64,000 nt of DNA from DASYQD01 sp963837455 (lineage in GTDB: Bacteria > Acidobacteriota > Thermoanaerobaculia > Multivoradales > JAIOJS01), in the NCBI GenBank assembly GCA_963837455.1, contig CAWINM010000005.1:8855-72854 (forward strand), written 5' to 3'. Below, one piece after another: positions 37,428 through 46,700 of the stretch. The position numbers and the translations under genes are program-made. Position 1 is the first letter of the stretch; every line of letters begins with the position of its first letter. The notes under the pieces are model-generated. The model did no database searches. It was given only the letters and a program-made list of their open reading frames with translations, and was not told where the DNA came from.

Positions 37428-37472
37428 CTCGTGTGCTAAGATGAATTTACCTACTTAGGTGACACGAGTCAA
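37428..37472. promoter_or_regulatory. Unit B operator palindrome over the primase promoter
   Basis: Inverted repeat CTCGTGTGCTAAG (37428-37440) / CTTAGGTGACACGAG (37454-37468). On the minus strand a good promoter, TTGACT then 17 nt then TAAATT (minus 10 at 37449-37444), overlaps it and drives the primase. The XRE protein encoded next door is the likely repressor. Confidence 0.65.
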
Positions 37473-37496
37473 GCCACTTTGCGGAGGGCCCTATCC

Positions 37497-37886
37497 TTGG
37501 ACGGCGACCTGATCCTCTGGGTGTCCGACGTGAGCTTCGCCGAAAGACTCGCCAATCTCCGCAAGCAAAGGGGCCTCACTCAGCAGGCCCTTGCCGATGT
37601 CGCCGGCATCCACATGATGCAGGTACACCGCTACGAGAGCGGCTCTTCGCTGCCGTCGCTCGAAGTACTCAAGAAGCTGACGGTCGCTTTACGAGTCAGC
37701 GCAGACGACTTGCTCTTCGACGACGTCGAGCGCCGACCCGACGACGAGCTGCGCGTGCAGTTCGACGCCGTGTCTCGTCTGTCAGCCGAGGAGAAGCGGA
37801 TCGTCCTCGAGGTGCTCGAGGGGCTCCTCCTCAAGCACGACGCGAAGCGTTGGATCCGGGCCGCCGATCGCGCCGCGAGCGGTTAG
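37497..37886 (+). CDS. Unit B XRE-family regulator
   Basis: A 129-residue repressor-like protein. HTH: ERLANLRKQRGLTQQALADV through GIHMMQVHRYESGSSLPS, followed by the XRE C-terminal block FDAVSRLSAEEKRIVLEVLE and a basic end. The TTG at 37497 is chosen because GGAGG stands 10 nt before it; GTG codons at 37521 and 37530 are alternatives. It is divergent from the primase gene and probably represses it through the palindrome at 37428-37468. The ankyrin gene follows after 14 nt. Confidence 0.85.
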   Translation: MDGDLILWVSDVSFAERLANLRKQRGLTQQALADVAGIHMMQVHRYESGSSLPSLEVLKKLTVALRVSADDLLFDDVERRPDDELRVQFDAVSRLSAEEKRIVLEVLEGLLLKHDAKRWIRAADRAASG

Positions 37887-37900
37887 CTGTCGGGCCGCTC

Positions 37901-38560
37901 ATGGCCGCTCCTGTCTTCTACTTGCATCTCGCAAACGATGGCGGCCTGTTCGCCGTCGACGGCGAAGGCGGCAGCGAGGCCTGGATCACCGAGGCGGACC
38001 TCCTTGCGCTCCTCGACGCATGGCGCGACACAAACGGCACCATCCTCATCAGCTCCGACTGTGAGCTCGATGAGCTGCCGCCGATAGCCGCTAAGGTCTT
38101 GGACAGAATCCGAGCTGCGAGAGTCACACTTGCACTCTCATCGGAAATTCACCCTCACGCGCGGCGAAGCGGTGGTGCCACCACTCTGATGATGGCCGCC
38201 TATTCAGGGGAGCAGCGCCTACTCGAGGATCTCGTGCGTCGACGAGCCGACGTACACGCGCGGGACACTGACGGTCAGACGGCGCTCATGTACGCCGCCA
38301 ACGGCGGCCACGAGAAAGCTGTCGATCTCTTACTGGAGGCTGGATCAGGAGTGGATGACGAGGAGCACACCGGCTCCACGGCGCTGATGTTCGCAGCCCA
38401 ACACGGCCACTTCGCTGCCGTCCGCAAACTGCTCCAGGCCGGCGCCAAAGTAAACACCCGCGGCAAGCATGGGCTTACCGCAGCCGATCTCGCCCAGCAG
38501 AACGGCCAGACCAGAGTTCTCGCGCTCCTACTAGCACGCGAGCCGAGTAGCGCTCAGTAG
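37901..38560 (+). CDS. Ankyrin-repeat protein (unit B cargo)
   Basis: A 219-residue protein. Residues 1-85 form an unrecognised alpha/beta domain (FYLHLANDGGLFAVDGEGG). Residues about 100-215 are three to four ankyrin repeats: GATTLMMAAYSGEQRLLEDL, GQTALMYAANGGHEKAVDLL, GSTALMFAAQHGHFAAVRKL, GLTAADLAQQNGQTRVLALL. It has no signal peptide. In the cargo slot that in other units holds toxin-antitoxin or restriction genes, and tail-to-tail with an Rhs-type toxin lacking a cognate immunity gene, it may be an immunity or defence protein; this is inference only. Confidence 0.8.
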   Translation: MAAPVFYLHLANDGGLFAVDGEGGSEAWITEADLLALLDAWRDTNGTILISSDCELDELPPIAAKVLDRIRAARVTLALSSEIHPHARRSGGATTLMMAAYSGEQRLLEDLVRRRADVHARDTDGQTALMYAANGGHEKAVDLLLEAGSGVDDEEHTGSTALMFAAQHGHFAAVRKLLQAGAKVNTRGKHGLTAADLAQQNGQTRVLALLLAREPSSAQ

Positions 38561-38562
38561 CC

Positions 38563-40014
38563 TCACTGCGGCGGTTGGTATTGCGTGTAGAAGGGATAGT
38601 CCCTCTCTCGGATCGCGTCTCGCTCGATCTGGAAGTAGTCACTGCTCACCTCAGGATAATTCGGCCGGAGCCGGAAAGGACCAGGATCGGGGCCCGCGTC
38701 GATGATGCCGCGGCACTGATTCATCTGTTCGTTGATCCAGTACCGGTTGTAAGCCTTGAGCTGGACGCCGCTCAAACCCTCGGGCGGCAAAAACACATCT
38801 GCACCAAGAGCCGCTGCGGCTGGCTTGACTCGGCCTGCCATGTTTTCACCGATCACCACTGGTCGCTGATTTGTGTTCACTCGCGGCCCCAGATCCACGG
38901 TCTGGCCTTGTGGATCGACCAGAAAGCGCGCGCGCCAGCCAGGAGGAAGGTCAACGCCTGGAGGCGGCTCTGCTGGTGCGGGCGGTGCGTTGGGAGAAGT
39001 CGAAGGGTTGATGCTGAGCGAACCGCCGGGCCCGTTAACAGCTCTACTGACCCCCATCGAAAGACCACTGAACGCAAAGCTGAAACCGACGCCCTGCGCC
39101 ATCGACATGCCGTAGGCAGAGCTGCTGCTCACCTGACCGGCCGCGGCATCAGCACCCGCCTGATTACCCAGGCCTGCTGCGGCACCGACAACAAAATTCG
39201 TGGCCACATATCCAAGCCCGTAGCTGGCAGCTGCGACACCGGCAAACCCAGCGCAAACACCCGCACCTACGGAACCGGCGTAGAGCCTCGTGCTCAACTC
39301 GCCGGCTGCCACGATGTACGGCGCCATCGCAGCTGTCTTGTCGGCGCCGATGTCGGCGCCCATCCCTGCTTCGATGACAAGTCGGGACGCCTCCTCGGCA
39401 CCCACGACCGGTGCGAGCTGTGCGTAGAGTTCGGTCCCGTTGACATCGCGATCTGGGACCGCCTTCCCGGATGAGGTCACCGTGACCTGAGTGACCAACC
39501 CTCGCGGGTCGGTTGCCATATTCGGCACATGTCCAACAAAGGCATAGAGGGAGGGTGTGGCGTGCCCTACGCCGTTCTCGAGCAAACCGAGCCCAAACCT
39601 CGATGCCTCTCCACGACTTACACGATTCGAGGCGGGCTGCGACTCAGGCCCAAAGAGCGCAAAGGCCCGGACACGAGTTTCGGGCAAACTCGGCAGCTCG
39701 CTCGGTGCGATCTCTGAGACGCGCGCGAGCTCGCTGGTGTCGACAAGCGCGCGCGTCAGCAGCTCGCCAGGCGGCTCTGGTGGTGGCCACCAGAGCGAGA
39801 AGCGAGAGGACTCTGCCAGCTCTTCAGGCAGCGGGTCCGAGGCCTGCGCGTCGTCGAGCACAGCCGCCTCGAGGCGGTCGACGTCGACCTGGTGGAGCTG
39901 GTCTTGCTGGAGGAGCGCAGGGAGCTTCGGCAGCGAGGCCGCTGCCGGCGAGATCGCCACGAGGGCCGCGAGGACGAGCAGCAGGAGGCTGACTTTTCTC
40001 CTAGTTGCTTGCAT
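38563..40014 (-). CDS. Short Rhs-type toxin with signal peptide and uncharacterised tip
   Basis: A 483-residue exported protein without YD repeats. A signal peptide (RRKVSLLLLVLAALVAI, cleavage near AAA) leads to a 150-residue acidic region and the Rhs-core motif SLYAFVGHVPNMATDPRGL. Then a hydrophobic Gly/Ala region with several possible membrane segments (residues about 230-330), a Pro-rich linker, and a C-terminal domain WINEQMNQCRGIIDAGPDPG ending FYTQYQPP, which I have seen as a toxin tip in Rhs proteins but whose activity is unknown. It starts 125 nt behind the unit C recombinase on the same strand. No immunity gene follows on its strand. Confidence 0.75.
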   Translation of the reverse strand: MQATRRKVSLLLLVLAALVAISPAAASLPKLPALLQQDQLHQVDVDRLEAAVLDDAQASDPLPEELAESSRFSLWWPPPEPPGELLTRALVDTSELARVSEIAPSELPSLPETRVRAFALFGPESQPASNRVSRGEASRFGLGLLENGVGHATPSLYAFVGHVPNMATDPRGLVTQVTVTSSGKAVPDRDVNGTELYAQLAPVVGAEEASRLVIEAGMGADIGADKTAAMAPYIVAAGELSTRLYAGSVGAGVCAGFAGVAAASYGLGYVATNFVVGAAAGLGNQAGADAAAGQVSSSSAYGMSMAQGVGFSFAFSGLSMGVSRAVNGPGGSLSINPSTSPNAPPAPAEPPPGVDLPPGWRARFLVDPQGQTVDLGPRVNTNQRPVVIGENMAGRVKPAAAALGADVFLPPEGLSGVQLKAYNRYWINEQMNQCRGIIDAGPDPGPFRLRPNYPEVSSDYFQIERDAIRERDYPFYTQYQPPQ

Positions 40015-40138
40015 CTCTTCTTTTCCTAGCTGCTACTCGCTCTGGATTCTACGACCGCTGCAACCAGCCGGAGCAGACCGGAAGCGACTAGGGGGAAGAA
40101 GCAGCTCCGGATTCTGACGACGGCACTGGCTCCGCCGA

Positions 40139-41233
40139 TCACTCGTCGCGGCGATCGCCGAGGGCCTCGAGCCCTTCGTCGCGGGCCAGCTCGGCAGCAT
40201 CCTCGGCCTCGACGTCGCGCTCACGGTGCTCGAGCCGTGCTGCGGGATGCGTGGCGTCGTGGATCTTCTTGAGCTTGCCGATCGAGACGTGGGTGTAGAT
40301 CTCGGTCGTCTTTAGGCTCTCGTGGCCGAGCATCTCCTGGATGTAGCGGATGTCGGCGCCGCCCTCGAGCATTTGCGTCGCCATCGTGTGGCGCAGCAGG
40401 TGGCAGGCTCCCTTCCTGCCGATCTCCGCCTGGCGGGTGTAGCGGCCACCGAGGTAGGTGATGCGCGAGGGCGAGATCGGCTCGCCGTATTCACCGAGGA
40501 AGAGCTCTCCCTCGTCGATGCCGGCCACGAGCTTGGGCCGCGACTCGCGCAGGTACTTCTCGATCCAGAGCAGGGCCCGCTCCCCCACCGGCACGATGCG
40601 ATCCTTCTTGCCCTTCCCCTGGCGCACGAAGACAGTGCCGTGGAAGAAGTCGACGTCGGAGAGCGCCAGGTGCACGAGCTCGCCGCGGCGCAGACCCGAC
40701 GAGTAGGCAAGCTCGAGGATGGCGCGATCGCGCAGGCCGAGCGGATCGGCGAGGTTGGGTTGTGAGAGGACGAGCTCGACTTCTTCGAGTGTGAGCGGGC
40801 TCTCGAGCAGCTTCGGCAGCCGCGGCAGCAAGAGATCGGCCGCCGGATTGGCGGCGAGGTAGTGCTGCCGCACGAGCCAGCGAAAGAAGCTGCGGACGGC
40901 TTGCAGCCGGCCCACCTGGCTCGCGATCGAGAGCGGCCGGCCGTCGCTCTTCCGCGCCGCGTAGAGCTGGCTCTGGTACAGCTCGAGCACCGCCAGCGTC
41001 ACCTCGCCTGCCCGCTCGATGCCGCGCTCCTTCGCCCAATCCGAAAACCACCGGAGATGCCGAAACGCCTGGCGGATCGTCGAGTCGGAGAAGTGCCGCT
41101 CGGTGATCCAGCGCAGGTACTCGGCGACCAGGCCGTCGAGCGGTGTGGGCGTCGTCGTCGCTCGATAGTTGCCCTGGCCGCGGGCCTTGAGGCTTCCGAC
41201 CCGGCGCAGGCGGCGCGGCGCTTTCGTGCGCAT
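40139..41233 (-). CDS. Unit C tyrosine recombinase (XerC/D-like)
   Basis: Site-specific recombinase of 364 residues with all catalytic residues in one frame: SSGLRRGEL (Arg), GKGKKDRIVP (Lys), HLLRHTMATQML (His-x-x-Arg), GHESLKTTEIYTHV (His, Tyr nucleophile). A core-binding domain precedes (EYLRWITERHFSDSTIRQAF). The C-terminal 40 residues are acidic. ATG 41233 is chosen because it lies just past the corrected primase stop at 41244; the open frame runs on to 41449 through primase coding DNA. Closest in sequence to the unit B enzyme. Confidence 0.93.
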   Translation of the reverse strand: MRTKAPRRLRRVGSLKARGQGNYRATTTPTPLDGLVAEYLRWITERHFSDSTIRQAFRHLRWFSDWAKERGIERAGEVTLAVLELYQSQLYAARKSDGRPLSIASQVGRLQAVRSFFRWLVRQHYLAANPAADLLLPRLPKLLESPLTLEEVELVLSQPNLADPLGLRDRAILELAYSSGLRRGELVHLALSDVDFFHGTVFVRQGKGKKDRIVPVGERALLWIEKYLRESRPKLVAGIDEGELFLGEYGEPISPSRITYLGGRYTRQAEIGRKGACHLLRHTMATQMLEGGADIRYIQEMLGHESLKTTEIYTHVSIGKLKKIHDATHPAARLEHRERDVEAEDAAELARDEGLEALGDRRDE

Positions 41234-41243
41234 CGCGTGACGC

Positions 41244-44200
41244 TCAGCGAGCGCGCAACGCTCGACGGCGCGTGCTGGCCGCGGTCCCGAGATGCGAGAT
41301 TTCGGGCTCGTGGCCGTTCTTCGCCGGCAAGTCGCTGCTGCCGTTGCCGTTCCTGTGAGAAAACGGCTCCCGAGCACTCCCCGATTCCGGGCCGATTCGA
41401 TCCCGACTCGACCCCGACCGCTCCCCTTCCTGCCCCGGCCACCTGCCATTTCGCCCCGACCGGTCAGCCGTCATCCGTTGCGCCGCACGGCCGACGTCGA
41501 TGAGCCCGGGGACGAAGCGCGAGCCGTCGGCGCCTTCGCCGGCGTAGACAGCTCGTAAACGAAGCTCTGACCGCGCCCGCCGCGGTGGACCACGACGTAC
41601 TCGAGATCGACCAGTCGCGCCATGTGCACCTTGAGCTGCGTCTGGCCGAAGCCAGTCCAGGCCCGCGCTTCGCGCAAGAGGAATCGCAGCGCGCTCTGCT
41701 CGACGCCGAGCAGCTCGCATTCCTCGATCACCCGCGCATGCAGCAGCTCGAGCAGCCGCCGCGTCTGCGGCGCGAGCTCGTCGAGCGAGCGACCGAGCAC
41801 CTCGTGCGCGAGCCGGTTGGCGAGCTCGACGTCAGCTGCCTCGACCTCGAGCACCTCGACCTCGTGGCCTCCTCTCGTCTCTCGCCGGATCTTCCGCTGG
41901 TGCTGGTGCAAGAGAGCGATGGCGCGGATCAGCATCAGGTACTTCCGATGGTCGCGCCTGCTGCGCGTCTGGCTGTCTTGGAAGGACAGCTCGCGCGCGA
42001 GGGGATTGACCACCACGAGCGGGCGCAGGAGGCGCTGGAAGTTCTTGTGGCGGGCGAGGACCTCGCGTCGTTCTTCGCGGGCCCAGAAGCCCTCGAGCGT
42101 CTCGTCCTCGCGCTGCATGGCGTGGATCGCCCGCGTCTGCTCGCGGCCCTCGTCGACGGTGAGCACCAGCGAGCGGTTGAGCAGCTCCTCGTCGATCTCG
42201 ACGGCGGTCGTGGTGAGCAGGATCGCCACCGGCCCTTCGACGCGGTACTCGTGGGTGACGAGCCGCCCGCTCTGCGGGTCCTTGCCGGTCGAGGCGATCG
42301 TCAGCTCGCCTTCGCTCTGGAGGAGCTTCAAGGCGTAGGAGGCGCGCTCGGCACCCTCCTCCTCGACCAGGGCGAGCACCTTGTGCTTCAAATCTTGCTC
42401 GCTCATGTAGAAGAGCGACTGCCCGGTCATCGCCGAGTACTTGACCCGCTCCTCCTCGGGGACGAAAGCGAGCACCGCATCCATGAGCGCTGACTTGCCC
42501 GCCGCCGAGCTGCTCTGGATCATCACCGCGAGCGGCCGTTCGAGCTTGCGCGAGACCGCAGCGAGGTAGCCCACGAGCTTGTTGGTCTCTTCGCCGACCA
42601 CACCGCAGCGCCGGAAGTCCTCGAGGATCCGGGCCATGAGCTCTGGATCGCGGCCGAGTGCGAGCGCCTCTTCGCGCTCGGCATCCGTCATTGCCGGCAG
42701 CTCGGCTTTGGGCCGCAGCGCCGCCTCGATCGTCTCGCGCTGCAGCAGCTCAAGGCGCAGCAGGACGCGCTGCAGGTCGTGACGCACGACGTCCTCAGCC
42801 ACACCGAGCTCCTCGGCTGCCTGCTTCATAAACGGCAGTCGTTGCCGCGCCGAGTAGAGGTCGAGGGTGTCGACGTGGAAGGCGTCGCGGCGGGAGGCGA
42901 GGAGGTTCACCTTCAGAAGCTCGTGGGAGAGGTTCTTGCCCAGGCCGCGCACGCGGTAGCGGCGATCGCCGAGCCACAGCACCACCTCGTCGCCGTTGAC
43001 CTCGATCGGCACGTCGCAGACCGGAGCAGGCGGCGCCGGCGATGCCGCCGGCGCCGCTTCGGAGGTCGCAGCTAGGGAAGAGGCCAAGGCGTCTGCGGCA
43101 GCCGAGCGGACGAGCAGCTCGCCGAGCGTCGGGTTGGGCTCGACGGGCGCTACTGCCGCCGCTGGCTCCTCCACCGCCGCCGGCGAGGCCTCCGCATCCT
43201 CTTGCGGCTCGAGGTCCCTCGACGGGACCACCGGCGCGATGTGCGCCGTTGCGTGCGCCGGCGGCGGCCCTTTGCCCATCCACTGCGCCTGGCGGATCGC
43301 CAGGCCCAGGCTCTTGTTTGCCGGCGTCACCTTCTGCGCGTACTCGTTGGCGTCCATGCCGCGCGGGAAGAGCACGCGGAAACACTCGATGCCCGAGGCG
43401 AGCAGCTGCTCGGCGACCTTGGCGGCACCCTTCTCGCCGCCCTCGTCGCGGTCGTAGGCGATGAGGACGCGGCGGGTGCCGTGCCGGCGGAAAGCGTCGA
43501 GGTGATCTTCGGTGAAGCCGTGGGCTCCCCATGACGAGGTGACGTTGACAAAGCCCGCGGCCCAAAAGGTCATCGCGTCAAGCGGGCTCTCGCAGAGGAT
43601 CACTTCCTTGTGCTCGAGGAAGGACCGCCAGTTGAGGACGCCGCGCCGCGGGCCGGCGAGATAGAGGTGCTTGGGAGTCGTGTCGCTGTGCAGGCTCGTG
43701 TGAATGGTGCGGCCGTAGAGGCCGACGACGAGGCCGCTCTCATCGCGCGTGGGTACCACCACCCGGCCGTGCATGTGCTCCTGGCCGGTGCCTTTTCGCA
43801 TCACGCCGAGCTCGATCACTCGCGCGCGAAACCGCTGCCCCGGCTTGCTCATCCGCGGCGGCATCCGCCGGCACAGCGTGCCGTCCGAGTAGCCCAGCTC
43901 GAAATGCGCGAGCAGCTCGGGTGCCAAGAGGCCGCGCCGATCGAGGTAGGCAAGAGCCTTGGGAGTGCCGAGCAGCGTCGCGTGGTAGTAGCGCACCGCT
44001 GCGTCGAAAAGCTGACGGTCGTCCATCCAAGTCGCGAGCACCAGCGGTTCGCCAGGCTGGAGATCTGCGGGCGCCGTCGCCGGCGGCGCATCTGCTGATT
44101 CAGCCTCCACGACGCAGGCCCCGCCCACCATCTGCTGCAGCTGCACCACCGCCTCGCGGAAGCCCACCCGCTCTTCCCGCATCACCCAGTCGATCGCCGT

Positions 44201-44413
44201 CCCTCCTGTCTGACAGGCGCCCATGCAGTGAAAGAGCGGCGGATCCTTCTCGGGCGAGATGACCAGAGAGGGCTCGCGGTCCTCGTGCCACTTGCATAGG
44301 CCCACCCAATCCCTCCCCTGCCGGCGCAGCTTCACCCCCGAGGCCTCGACCAGCGCCACGAGATTCACCGCTCGTTTGAGCCGCTCGACCTCTGCCTCGG
44401 GGATGCGCGCCAT
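41244..44413 (-). CDS. Unit C primase/helicase, frameshift near C-terminus
   Basis: Same architecture as unit B. ATG 44413 with GGAGG upstream. CHC2 finger CKWH and CMGAC, Toprim LCESPLDAMTFW and YDRDEGGEKG, an Ala/Pro linker, ATPase with SSSAAGKSALMDA and VLALVEEEG, and winged helix (REARAWTGFGQTQLKVHMAR). The open frame stops at 41471, but after FVYEL the next frame continues YAGEGADGSRFVPGLIDVG, matching unit B YDGEARERERFMMGLFDTG, and a hydrophilic tail with SGRNGRW to a stop at 41244, 10 nt before the recombinase. One indel near 41552 is likely. Confidence 0.87.
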
Positions 44414-44464
44414 CCGTTGCCCTCCTGGGCGAAACCCTGTCAAGACCTCTCAGAGACGAATAAC

Positions 44465-44507
44465 TCGAATCGGAGTATACTCCGTTTCGGAGTTTCGACA
44501 ACTCCGA
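44465..44507. promoter_or_regulatory. Unit C operator palindromes and divergent promoters
   Basis: Perfect palindrome CGGAGTATACTCCG (44471-44484) and an adjacent inverted repeat ACTCCG-AAA-CGGAGT on the minus strand. TATACT serves as minus 10 on the minus strand, 16 nt after TTGTCG, and the symmetric TATACT on the plus strand could serve the XRE gene. The half-site CGGAGT occurs four times. Confidence 0.65.
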
Positions 44508-44530
44508 TCCGCAAACCCGGGGGTACCCTG

Positions 44531-44917
44531 ATGTCGCATGCCGAGCTCGTGCTCACGATGACGCAGGAAGAGAAGGCCTTCTTCGTCGCCCTCGGCGGGC
44601 GGATCGCGGCGCTCCGCAAGGAGGCCGGGCTCACCCAGACCCAGCTCGGTGAGGCCATCGGGATCTCGCAGCAGCACATGGCCTCCTTCGAGGCCGGCCG
44701 GCGGCGAGTCCCCGTCTCCGCGCTCTCCGTTCTCGCTGGCGCGCTCGGCGCCGCGATCGAGGATCTGCTCGGCGACGCCACGGCGCCGGCCGCGAAGCGC
44801 CGCGGCCCGGCGCCCAAGCTCCAGCGTCAGCTCGAGCGCGTCTCGCGCCTGCCGCGCGCGCAGCAGCGGTTCGTCTCCGAGTTTCTCGACACCGTCCTGC
44901 AGCAAGCCGGCCGGTAG
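44531..44917 (+). CDS. Unit C XRE-family regulator
   Basis: A 128-residue DNA-binding protein. HTH: AALRKEAGLTQTQLGEAIGI then SQQHMASFEAGRRRVPVSAL, followed by a Lys/Arg/Pro linker and a C-terminal helix region (RAQQRFVSEFLDTVLQQ). The ATG follows a GGGGGTACCCTG sequence that also precedes the unit D start in related form. It is divergent from the primase and its stop touches the vsr start codon, so it may also act as a controller protein for the restriction cargo. Confidence 0.88.
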   Translation: MSHAELVLTMTQEEKAFFVALGGRIAALRKEAGLTQTQLGEAIGISQQHMASFEAGRRRVPVSALSVLAGALGAAIEDLLGDATAPAAKRRGPAPKLQRQLERVSRLPRAQQRFVSEFLDTVLQQAGR

Positions 44918-45388
44918 ATGGTCGCCCTCGCACCGAGCTACAAGGGCCGGCATCCCGCCTCGGCCCGCGCGAGCGCCGCCGCCCGCGGCGCCAGCCGCAA
45001 GACCGACACCCGCTGCGAGGTCAAGCTACGGAGCCTCTTGTGGCGCGCCGGTGCTCGCTTCCGCAAGGACGTTGGCTCCTTGCCGGGCCGGCCCGACATC
45101 GTCTTTTCGCGGGCGCACCTCGTCGTCTTCTGCGACGGTGACTTCTGGCACGGCAGGGACTGGCAGGCGCGGCGCCGCAAGCTCGAGGTGGGGACGAATG
45201 CCCCGTACTGGGTCGCCAAGATCGAGGCAAACAGGGTCCGCGACCGCCGCCACACCGGACAGCTCGAGGCTTCCGGCTGGACCGTGTTACGAGTTTGGGA
45301 GTCGGCGATTCACGAGGCTCCCGAGGCGATCGCTCGTGACATTCTGAGGCTGCTTCGGCGCTTGACAAGACACCAGCAGAAGGCGTAA
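44918..45388 (+). CDS. vsr: Very short patch repair endonuclease (Vsr)
   Basis: Nicks DNA 5' of T:G mismatches made by deamination of 5-methylcytosine, usually beside a cytosine methyltransferase. The 156-residue protein has CEVKLRSLLWRAGARFRKDV, LPGRPDIVF with the metal-binding Asp, VVFCDGDFWHGRDW with the conserved D and H, and FPxW-like ending replaced by GWTVLRVWES. Starts at the base after the XRE stop and is followed 10 nt later by the methyltransferase gene, so the three are one operon. Confidence 0.9.
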   Translation: MVALAPSYKGRHPASARASAAARGASRKTDTRCEVKLRSLLWRAGARFRKDVGSLPGRPDIVFSRAHLVVFCDGDFWHGRDWQARRRKLEVGTNAPYWVAKIEANRVRDRRHTGQLEASGWTVLRVWESAIHEAPEAIARDILRLLRRLTRHQQKA

Positions 45389-45398
45389 AAGAAGCGTA

Positions 45399-46700
45399 AT
45401 GTCCAGGCGCAAGGCGATCAGCTTGTTCACCGGCGCGGGGGGGCTCGACCTCGGCTTCGAGGCCGCCGGGTTCGATACCGCGGTCGCCGTCGAGATCGAT
45501 CCCGAAGCGGTCACCACGCTGCGCGCCAATCGCGCCTGGCCCGTCCTCGATCGCGACATCCACACGATCGAATCCGCCGAGCTGCTCGAGCGCGCCTCGC
45601 TCGGCGAGGGGGAAGCCGACGTCCTCATCGGCGGGCCGCCGTGTCAGCCGTTCTCGAAGGCCGGTTACTGGGCTCATGGCGACACGCTGCGCCTCGACGA
45701 CCCGCGGGCCGGCACCATCGCCGCCTACCTGCGCGTCTTGCGCGACACGCTGCCGCGCGCCTTCCTGCTCGAAAACGTCCCCGGCCTCGCCTATCACGGC
45801 AAAAGCGAGGGGCTCGAGCTGATTCGCCGCAGCATCGACACCATCAATCGCGAGCGTGGCACGCACTACAGCCTCTCGGTCGAGCGGCTCAATGCCGCCG
45901 ACCACGGCGTGCCCCAGCTGCGCGAGAGAGTCTTCGTCGTTGGCTCACGCGAGGGCGATGTCTTCCGCTTCCCCGCGCCGACGCACCAGCCGCTTCCCGA
46001 GGACGGTCAAGAGGTGCTCTCGAGTCTGCCCACGCACGCGACAGCGTGGGACGCGCTCGCCGATGTCGTCGAGGACGACGAGCGGCTCGAGCTGCGCATG
46101 CGCGGCAAGTGGGCCAAGCTCTTGCCGACGATCCCCGAAGGACATAACTACCTCTGGCACACCGAGCGCGGCGGAGGTCTGCGGCTCTTCGGATGGCGCC
46201 GGCGGTTTTGGAGCTTCCTGCTCAAGCTCGCGAAGGACCGGCCGGCATGGACGATCCAAGCGCAGCCGGGGCCCGCGGTTGGTCCCTTCCACTGGAAGAG
46301 CCGGCGGCTCTCAGCGCGCGAGCTCTGCCGCCTGCAGACCGTGCCCGACGACTATCAGGTGCTCGGCAGCCTCCAGGCCGTGCAGCGGCAGCTCGGCAAT
46401 GCCGTGCCCTCGGCCCTCGCCGAGGTGCTTGCTCGGGCCATTCGACGCCAGCTCCTCGGCGATGACATCGACGCGCAGCCGACGCTGATCCCGTCTCCGA
46501 AGCGGCCTATCCCCGAGCCCGAGCCGGTCCGCGCCGTACCGCGCAAGTTTCGCGACCTCGTCGGCCACCACGAGGCGCACCCCGGGACCGGCAAGGGCTA
46601 CGCCGCGGAGCAGCGACAGCAGCAGCAGACCGACGACGACCTCAGCTCGTCTCGCCTGCCCCTCGCTTGGTCCGCCACTTCGCCTCTTTCTCGGGCTTGA
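45399..46700 (+). CDS. DNA (cytosine-5-)-methyltransferase
   Basis: Methylates cytosine at C5 in a specific DNA sequence to protect from the partner enzyme. Motifs in order: ISLFTGAGGLDLGFE (I), GGPPCQPFSKAG with the catalytic Cys (IV), FLLENVPGL (VI), QLRERVFVVG (VIII), and RQLGNAVPSALA (X), with the target-recognition region between. The C-terminal 60 residues (PIPEPEPVRAVPRKF onward) are unusual and the last 20 codons overlap the restriction gene on the other strand by 59 nt. Confidence 0.95.
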   Translation: MSRRKAISLFTGAGGLDLGFEAAGFDTAVAVEIDPEAVTTLRANRAWPVLDRDIHTIESAELLERASLGEGEADVLIGGPPCQPFSKAGYWAHGDTLRLDDPRAGTIAAYLRVLRDTLPRAFLLENVPGLAYHGKSEGLELIRRSIDTINRERGTHYSLSVERLNAADHGVPQLRERVFVVGSREGDVFRFPAPTHQPLPEDGQEVLSSLPTHATAWDALADVVEDDERLELRMRGKWAKLLPTIPEGHNYLWHTERGGGLRLFGWRRRFWSFLLKLAKDRPAWTIQAQPGPAVGPFHWKSRRLSARELCRLQTVPDDYQVLGSLQAVQRQLGNAVPSALAEVLARAIRRQLLGDDIDAQPTLIPSPKRPIPEPEPVRAVPRKFRDLVGHHEAHPGTGKGYAAEQRQQQQTDDDLSSSRLPLAWSATSPLSRA

